Shown: positions 42,795 through 46,537 of the stretch, piece after piece
How the letters are laid out: the number at the start of each line of letters is the position of its first letter
Position numbering within the stretch: position 1 is the stretch's first letter
Assembly: GCA_947174805.1 (NCBI GenBank)
Contig: CAMWKH010000024.1
Span: 1-46,537 of the forward strand
Length of the DNA stretch: 46,537 nucleotides
From: an uncultured Roseburia sp.
GTDB lineage: Bacteria; Bacillota; Clostridia; Lachnospirales; Lachnospiraceae
Direction: 5' to 3'
Made by a program: the position numbers and the translations under genes
Notes under the pieces: model-generated
Databases searched by the model: none
Told to the model about the DNA's origin: nothing
The model's input: only the letters and a program-made list of their open reading frames with translations

Positions 42795-44159
42795 ATGAAA
42801 AAATCATACGAAATAGATATGTGCAACGGGCCCTTGTTTGGGAAGATTCTGGCATTTTCCCTGCCCTTGATGATGTCAGGGATTTTACAGCTATTGTTTA
42901 ATGCGGCGGACACGGTGGTGGTGGGAAGATTTGCCGGGAACACGGCTCTTGCGGCGGTGGGCTCCACCTCATCGCTGATAAATCTGCTGACAAATTTGTT
43001 TATCGGCTTTTCTGTGGGGGCGAATGTATTGATTGCCAGGTTTTACGGGGCAAAAAAGGAGAAGGATGCAAGCGAGACGGTACACAGCGCCATTCTGTTA
43101 AGTCTCATCTGCGGTGTGATACTTCTGGTGCTGGGACTTGTGGTCACAAGACAGATTTTAGTGTGGATGGGAACGCCGGAGGAAGTTTTAGGACAAGCTG
43201 CCCTCTATATGAAAATTTATTTTATAGGGATGCCGGTTATGCTTCTCTACAATTTTGGCAGTTCTATATTGAGAGCTATCGGGGATACTAGGCGTCCTCT
43301 TTACTATCTTATGGCAGCAGGCGTTTTCAATGTAATCCTGAACCTGATTTTTGTTATTGGGTTTCAGATGGGGGTGGCAGGTGTGGCTATGGCTACGGTG
43401 ATATCCCAGGTGCTCTCTGCCTATTTGATTCTCCGGTGTCTTTCCCGGTTGGAGGGAAGCTGCAAACTTAATTTAAAAAAGCTCTGCCTGAAAAAAGATA
43501 AGACAATCCAGATTATAAGAATCGGATTTCCTGCGGGACTGCAGGGGGTTGTTTTTTCCCTGTCAAATGTGCTGATACAGTCTTCCGTGAACTCCTTTGG
43601 CTCCGTGGCTATGGCGGGAAACACGGCGGCTATGAATCTGGAAGGGTTTATCTATATAGCCATGAATTCTTTTCATCAGACGGCTATGAGTTTTACCAGC
43701 CAGAATTATGGTGCGGGAAAATTAAAAAGAATTAACCAGGTTTTGCTTTTGTGCCTTGCCATGGTGACAGTTGTGGGCCTTTCCATGGGCTGGGCGGCGT
43801 ATCTTTTTGGGAAACCCCTGCTTCGTATTTATTCTTCCGACGGGGAGGTAATCCGTTATGGCATTATGCGTCTGTCGGTGATTTGCACTACATATTGCCT
43901 GTGTGGAATTATGGATGTGTTTGTAGGCTCCCTTCGGGGATTGGGCTATTCTTTTATGCCTATGGTGGTGTCGCTTTTAGGGGCCTGCGGACTTAGGATT
44001 TTATGGATTTTTACTGTTTTTCAGTGGCACAGGTCACTTCTTAACCTGTATATTTCTTATCCTGTGAGCTGGTTTTTAACAGGCGGGGTGCATGCTCTTT
44101 GCTATTTGGCGGTAAAAAAGAAACATTTGAAAATCGGTTACGGATTGATGGAACAATAG
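42795..44159 (+). CDS. MATE family efflux transporter (second copy)
   Basis: A 454-residue MATE protein with twelve hydrophobic segments. Its early part, 'LAFSLPLMMSGILQLLFNAA' and 'DTVVVGRFAGNTALAAVGST', and 'SILRAIGDTRRPLYYLMAAG' in the middle are the usual family segments. It differs clearly from the other MATE protein in the window, so the two are not recent duplicates. An AGAGGGG site stands before the ATG. The inositol-monophosphatase-like gene begins 10 bases after its stop, so the two are co-transcribed from the promoter at 42714-42742. Confidence 0.9.
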   Translation: MKKSYEIDMCNGPLFGKILAFSLPLMMSGILQLLFNAADTVVVGRFAGNTALAAVGSTSSLINLLTNLFIGFSVGANVLIARFYGAKKEKDASETVHSAILLSLICGVILLVLGLVVTRQILVWMGTPEEVLGQAALYMKIYFIGMPVMLLYNFGSSILRAIGDTRRPLYYLMAAGVFNVILNLIFVIGFQMGVAGVAMATVISQVLSAYLILRCLSRLEGSCKLNLKKLCLKKDKTIQIIRIGFPAGLQGVVFSLSNVLIQSSVNSFGSVAMAGNTAAMNLEGFIYIAMNSFHQTAMSFTSQNYGAGKLKRINQVLLLCLAMVTVVGLSMGWAAYLFGKPLLRIYSSDGEVIRYGIMRLSVICTTYCLCGIMDVFVGSLRGLGYSFMPMVVSLLGACGLRILWIFTVFQWHRSLLNLYISYPVSWFLTGGVHALCYLAVKKKHLKIGYGLMEQ

Positions 44160-44169
44160 GAGGTTTTTT

Positions 44170-44946
44170 ATGTTGGAACAAATTATGGGGGCTGTGAGGG
44201 AGTGCAGCAAAATTATTCTGGAAGCGGAAAATATTAAAAATGCCACCAGCAGCAAGCTGGGACATGCAAATTTTGTGACGAAATATGATAAGTGCGTACA
44301 GCATGAGCTCTTTGAGCGCCTGGGAAAAATTTTGCCGGAAGCAGCTTTTATGGGGGAGGAGGAAGTGGGTAAACGTTTTACAAAGGAGGGGTATCTCTTT
44401 GTGGTAGACCCCATTGACGGCACCACAAATTTTATCAAGGGATATCATGCCAGTACCATTTCTGTAGGGCTTTTAAAAGATGGGGAGCCGGTTTTGGGAG
44501 TTGTGTACAATCCTTACCGGGATGAAATGTATACGGCACAAAAGGGCAAAGGTGCTTTCTTAAATGGAACCCCCATCCATGTGTCTGAGGATACCTTAAG
44601 CGAGAGCCTTGTTTTATTCGGAACAGCGCCTTATTATGAAGAGCTGTGGGAGCGCTCTTTTAATCTGGCCCAAGTGCTTTTTACCCAGTCTTTGGATGTG
44701 AGAAGAAGCGGCTCCGCCACCATTGATTTGTGCGATGTGGCAAGCGGCAGGGCAGGGGTGTATTTTGAACTTCGTCTCTCTCCCTGGGATTATGCGGCGG
44801 CGTCTCTGATTGTGGAGGAGGCAGGGGGCCACGTGAGAGGGGCAGAGGGGGAGCCTTTGCAGTTTGCAAATCCCCAGGGGGTGATTGCCTGCGGGGGAAA
44901 AATTTCCATAGATGCACTGCTTCAGATCATGGACCGGGTGGAGTAA
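44170..44946 (+). CDS. Inositol monophosphatase family protein
   Basis: A 258-residue enzyme of the lithium-sensitive Mg-dependent phosphatase family. Metal-binding parts are 'GEEEVGKR' (about residues 62-69), 'DPIDGTTNFIKG' (~82-93) and 'SPWDYAAASLIVEEAGG' (~201-217). Bacterial members hydrolyse inositol phosphates or other small phosphates (for example 3'-phosphoadenosine 5'-phosphate or fructose-1,6-bisphosphate); the true substrate is unknown. AGGAGG precedes the ATG. It is co-transcribed with the MATE gene upstream. Confidence 0.9.
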   Translation: MLEQIMGAVRECSKIILEAENIKNATSSKLGHANFVTKYDKCVQHELFERLGKILPEAAFMGEEEVGKRFTKEGYLFVVDPIDGTTNFIKGYHASTISVGLLKDGEPVLGVVYNPYRDEMYTAQKGKGAFLNGTPIHVSEDTLSESLVLFGTAPYYEELWERSFNLAQVLFTQSLDVRRSGSATIDLCDVASGRAGVYFELRLSPWDYAAASLIVEEAGGHVRGAEGEPLQFANPQGVIACGGKISIDALLQIMDRVE

Positions 44947-44963
44947 GAAAGGTTAAGTCATTT

Positions 44964-44992
44964 TTGCATACTTTATATTGCGCCGTTAAGAT
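44964..44992 (+). promoter_or_regulatory. Possible promoter of the polymerase operon
   Basis: TTGCAT (44964-44969) and TAAGAT (44987-44992) are 17 bases apart in the 112-base gap. I saw no GAACN4GTTC-type SOS box in the gap. Confidence 0.4.
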
Positions 44993-45028
44993 TTAAGTTT
45001 GAAATCAAGGCAAAAAGGGCATGATAAA

Positions 45029-45057
45029 GGAAATCCCAAATCACAGGAGAGATTTCC
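45029..45057 (+). promoter_or_regulatory. Hairpin that holds the polymerase ribosome-binding site
   Basis: GGAAATC (45029-45035) and GATTTCC (45051-45057) can pair, with CAGGAGA in the 15-base loop, and the start codon follows two bases after the right arm. This could modulate translation. Confidence 0.4.
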
Positions 45058-45058
45058 C

Positions 45059-46321
45059 ATGGAAAAAAGTATGTACCTTTGTATTGATTTAAAGTCTTTT
45101 TATGCCTCTGTAGAGTGTGTGGACAGAGGGCTTGACCCTATGACGACGAACCTGGCCGTAGCTGACCCTGACCGGGGAGAGGGCACTATCTGCCTTGCCA
45201 TTTCCCCGGCTATGAAATCCCTGGGAATAAAAAACAGGTGCAGGGTTTATGAAATTCCTAAGAATGTGGAGTATTTGAAAGCGCCTCCCCGCATGAGACG
45301 GTATATCCAGTGTTCCGCAGATATTTACGGTATATATTTAAAGTATATTTCAAAAGAAGATATCCATGTATTTTCCATAGACGAAGCATTTTTTTATGTG
45401 AGCCCTTACCTTTCTCTCTACGGACTGACAGCCAAGGAACTGGCACAAAAAATTATGGCGGACATTAAAGTAACTACGGGAATTACAGCTGCGGCAGGGA
45501 TTGGCACGAATCTCTATCTGGCGAAAGTGGCTTTGGATATTTTAGCTAAACATGCAGAGGATAATATAGCTTTTCTTAACCAGGAGTTGTACCGGAAAAA
45601 GCTGTGGCGTCACAGGCCCCTTACTGATTTTTTCCGGGTGGGAGCAGGGACCATGAAAAGACTTTGCCGCATGGGGATAAGTACTATGGAGGATGTGGCC
45701 TTTGCAGAGGAGGACTTGCTCTACCGCATGTTTGGCGTGGATGCGGAACTTTTAATCGACCATGCGTGGGGCAGGGAAAGCGTGACCATGGAGGATGTTA
45801 AGTCCTACGTGCCAAAACATAATTCTCTCTCTAGCAGCCAGGTGCTGTTAAGGGATTATTCCTTTGAGGAAGGCAGGCTTATTTTAAAAGAAATGACGGA
45901 TAATCTTTGTCTATCCATGATGGAAAAAGGAGTGGCCGCCCGGTCTGTGTCCCTTTCGGTGGGATACTCCTATGAGACAGAAATAAAGCCCGCAACAGGG
46001 ACAGTTTCTATGCAGCAAGCGGAAAATTCCTATATGGTACTGATACCATATCTTTTGAATCTGTATGAGAGAATTACACGGAGGGACAAACCTATTCGGA
46101 AATTTACCATAACCTGCAGTACTGTGCCGGAGATGAGTTACAGACAATATCATCTCTTTTCCAATGACGCCTTGCTCGACCGGGATAAAAACCTTCAGAG
46201 AGCAGTGCTTGATGTGAAACAGCGCTATGGGAAAAATGCCCTTTTCCGTGGGATGGATTTGTTGGAAGCGGGAACCGCCAGGGAGCGCAACACACAGATT
46301 GGAGGGCACAAAAGTGGCTAA
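45059..46321 (+). CDS. Y-family DNA polymerase (UmuC/DinB-like)
   Basis: A 420-residue translesion polymerase. The first metal-binding aspartate is in 'LCIDLKSFYASVECVDRG', and the second is in 'VFSIDEAFFYV' (SIDE motif, about residues 103-106). 'ITAAAGIGTNLYLAKVALDI' is the finger/palm segment, then come the helix-hairpin-helix thumb and the little-finger domain ('PKHNSLSSSQVLLRDYSFEE'). It resembles UmuC-type proteins of Firmicutes more than DinB in length and in the SSSQ element. Such polymerases copy past damaged bases. The ATG follows CAGGAGAG. The 3' end overlaps the YolD-like gene by 8 bases. Confidence 0.9.
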   Translation: MEKSMYLCIDLKSFYASVECVDRGLDPMTTNLAVADPDRGEGTICLAISPAMKSLGIKNRCRVYEIPKNVEYLKAPPRMRRYIQCSADIYGIYLKYISKEDIHVFSIDEAFFYVSPYLSLYGLTAKELAQKIMADIKVTTGITAAAGIGTNLYLAKVALDILAKHAEDNIAFLNQELYRKKLWRHRPLTDFFRVGAGTMKRLCRMGISTMEDVAFAEEDLLYRMFGVDAELLIDHAWGRESVTMEDVKSYVPKHNSLSSSQVLLRDYSFEEGRLILKEMTDNLCLSMMEKGVAARSVSLSVGYSYETEIKPATGTVSMQQAENSYMVLIPYLLNLYERITRRDKPIRKFTITCSTVPEMSYRQYHLFSNDALLDRDKNLQRAVLDVKQRYGKNALFRGMDLLEAGTARERNTQIGGHKSG

Positions 46322-46499
46322 AAATACCCATCCTAAAATGGAGCGGGCCCAAAGGGCAAAGCAGTTTGTGCCTTTTGACGCATTGGAGGGATTGAAAGAA
46401 GCATTAGCCAGAAAAGAGCTGGAATTTTCCGGGGAAATTCTAAAAGAGGAGAAAAGGAAAGCACATATGTTATATTGGAAAGAAAAAGCAATTTGGTAA
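46314..46499 (+). CDS. YolD-like small protein
   Basis: A 61-residue charged protein with the 'RAQRAKQFVPFDALEGLKEA' core that marks YolD-like proteins, which in Firmicutes are found next to Y-family polymerases (compare YqjX-YqjW and YolD-UvrX in Bacillus). The start is GTG at 46314, with GGAGG at 46301-46305. The gene overlaps the polymerase end by 8 bases, pointing to joint translation. It probably modulates the polymerase; the mechanism is not known. Confidence 0.75.
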   Translation: MAKNTHPKMERAQRAKQFVPFDALEGLKEALARKELEFSGEILKEEKRKAHMLYWKEKAIW

Positions 46500-46537
46500 A
46501 TAGTCAAGAAGTATTTTGAAATGATTTTCAGACAAAA

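Noticed and set aside
1..46537. CRISPR array, rRNA genes, prophage structural genes
   Set aside because: No regularly spaced repeats, no rRNA-like sequence and no phage head/tail genes were seen on reading both strands.

Overview
The window looks like a chromosomal segment of a low-GC, Gram-positive (monoderm) anaerobe of the Lachnospiraceae/Clostridia type. The evidence is purine-rich Shine-Dalgarno sites before nearly every gene, TTGACA/TATAAT-type promoters, SecA with a C-terminal zinc tail, a cytoplasmic PssA/Psd pair, a B12-type radical SAM protein, MATE pumps, an Rpn-type nuclease, and a Y-family polymerase coupled to a YolD-like protein. The genus cannot be fixed from the sequence alone.

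Bases 1 to about 6200 are visibly AT-rich and patchy, and look like an accessory island. They hold the 3' part of a serine beta-lactamase-fold membrane protein, a DUF3267 zincin-like membrane protein, an autoregulated-looking TetR / short-chain dehydrogenase / HHxxxDG condensation-type acyltransferase operon, a small coiled-coil protein and a bacterial PH-domain protein. Between them lie decayed pieces of mobile-element-like genes and a headless ribbon-helix-helix protein.

From 6227 on the composition rises and genes are tightly packed. 6227-8955 is a phospholipid operon (PAP2 phosphatase, VTT/DedA-like protein, PssA, Psd). It is followed by a TrpB2-type enzyme with its own terminator, a NapH-like polyferredoxin, two surface/flagellar-flavoured proteins, an ATP-grasp / DUF308 / small-protein trio, and an HD-GYP phosphodiesterase. 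16582-22361 is an efflux module: a TetR regulator, an MMPL/RND transporter whose promoter lies inside a palindrome, a 780-residue anchored coiled-coil protein, and a six-helix MntP-like protein. An Rpn-family nuclease and a YfcE-like phosphoesterase follow.

24282-32346 contains a siroheme sulfite/nitrite reductase divergent from a B12-binding radical SAM gene with two membrane proteins behind it, then secA. 32560-35601 pairs a solute-binding lipoprotein with a chemoreceptor and no permease. 35631-44159 is rich in transport: two MATE pumps and a 1331-residue RND pump with a roughly 280-residue coiled-coil insertion. Between them are tRNA-Gly(UCC), whose promoter sits in a perfect 19-bp inverted repeat, and MetY. 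The right end holds an inositol-monophosphatase family enzyme and a Y-family DNA polymerase overlapping a YolD-like gene.

The most notable points are the RND pump with a built-in coiled coil (compare the MMPL pump whose coiled coil is a separate gene), the MMPL promoter/operator/terminator composite, the permease-less binding protein plus chemoreceptor, the TetR-SDR-condensation cassette, and a FlgL/FliD-like protein behind a sigma-D-like promoter. No CRISPR array, rRNA, complete insertion sequence or recognisable riboswitch was seen.
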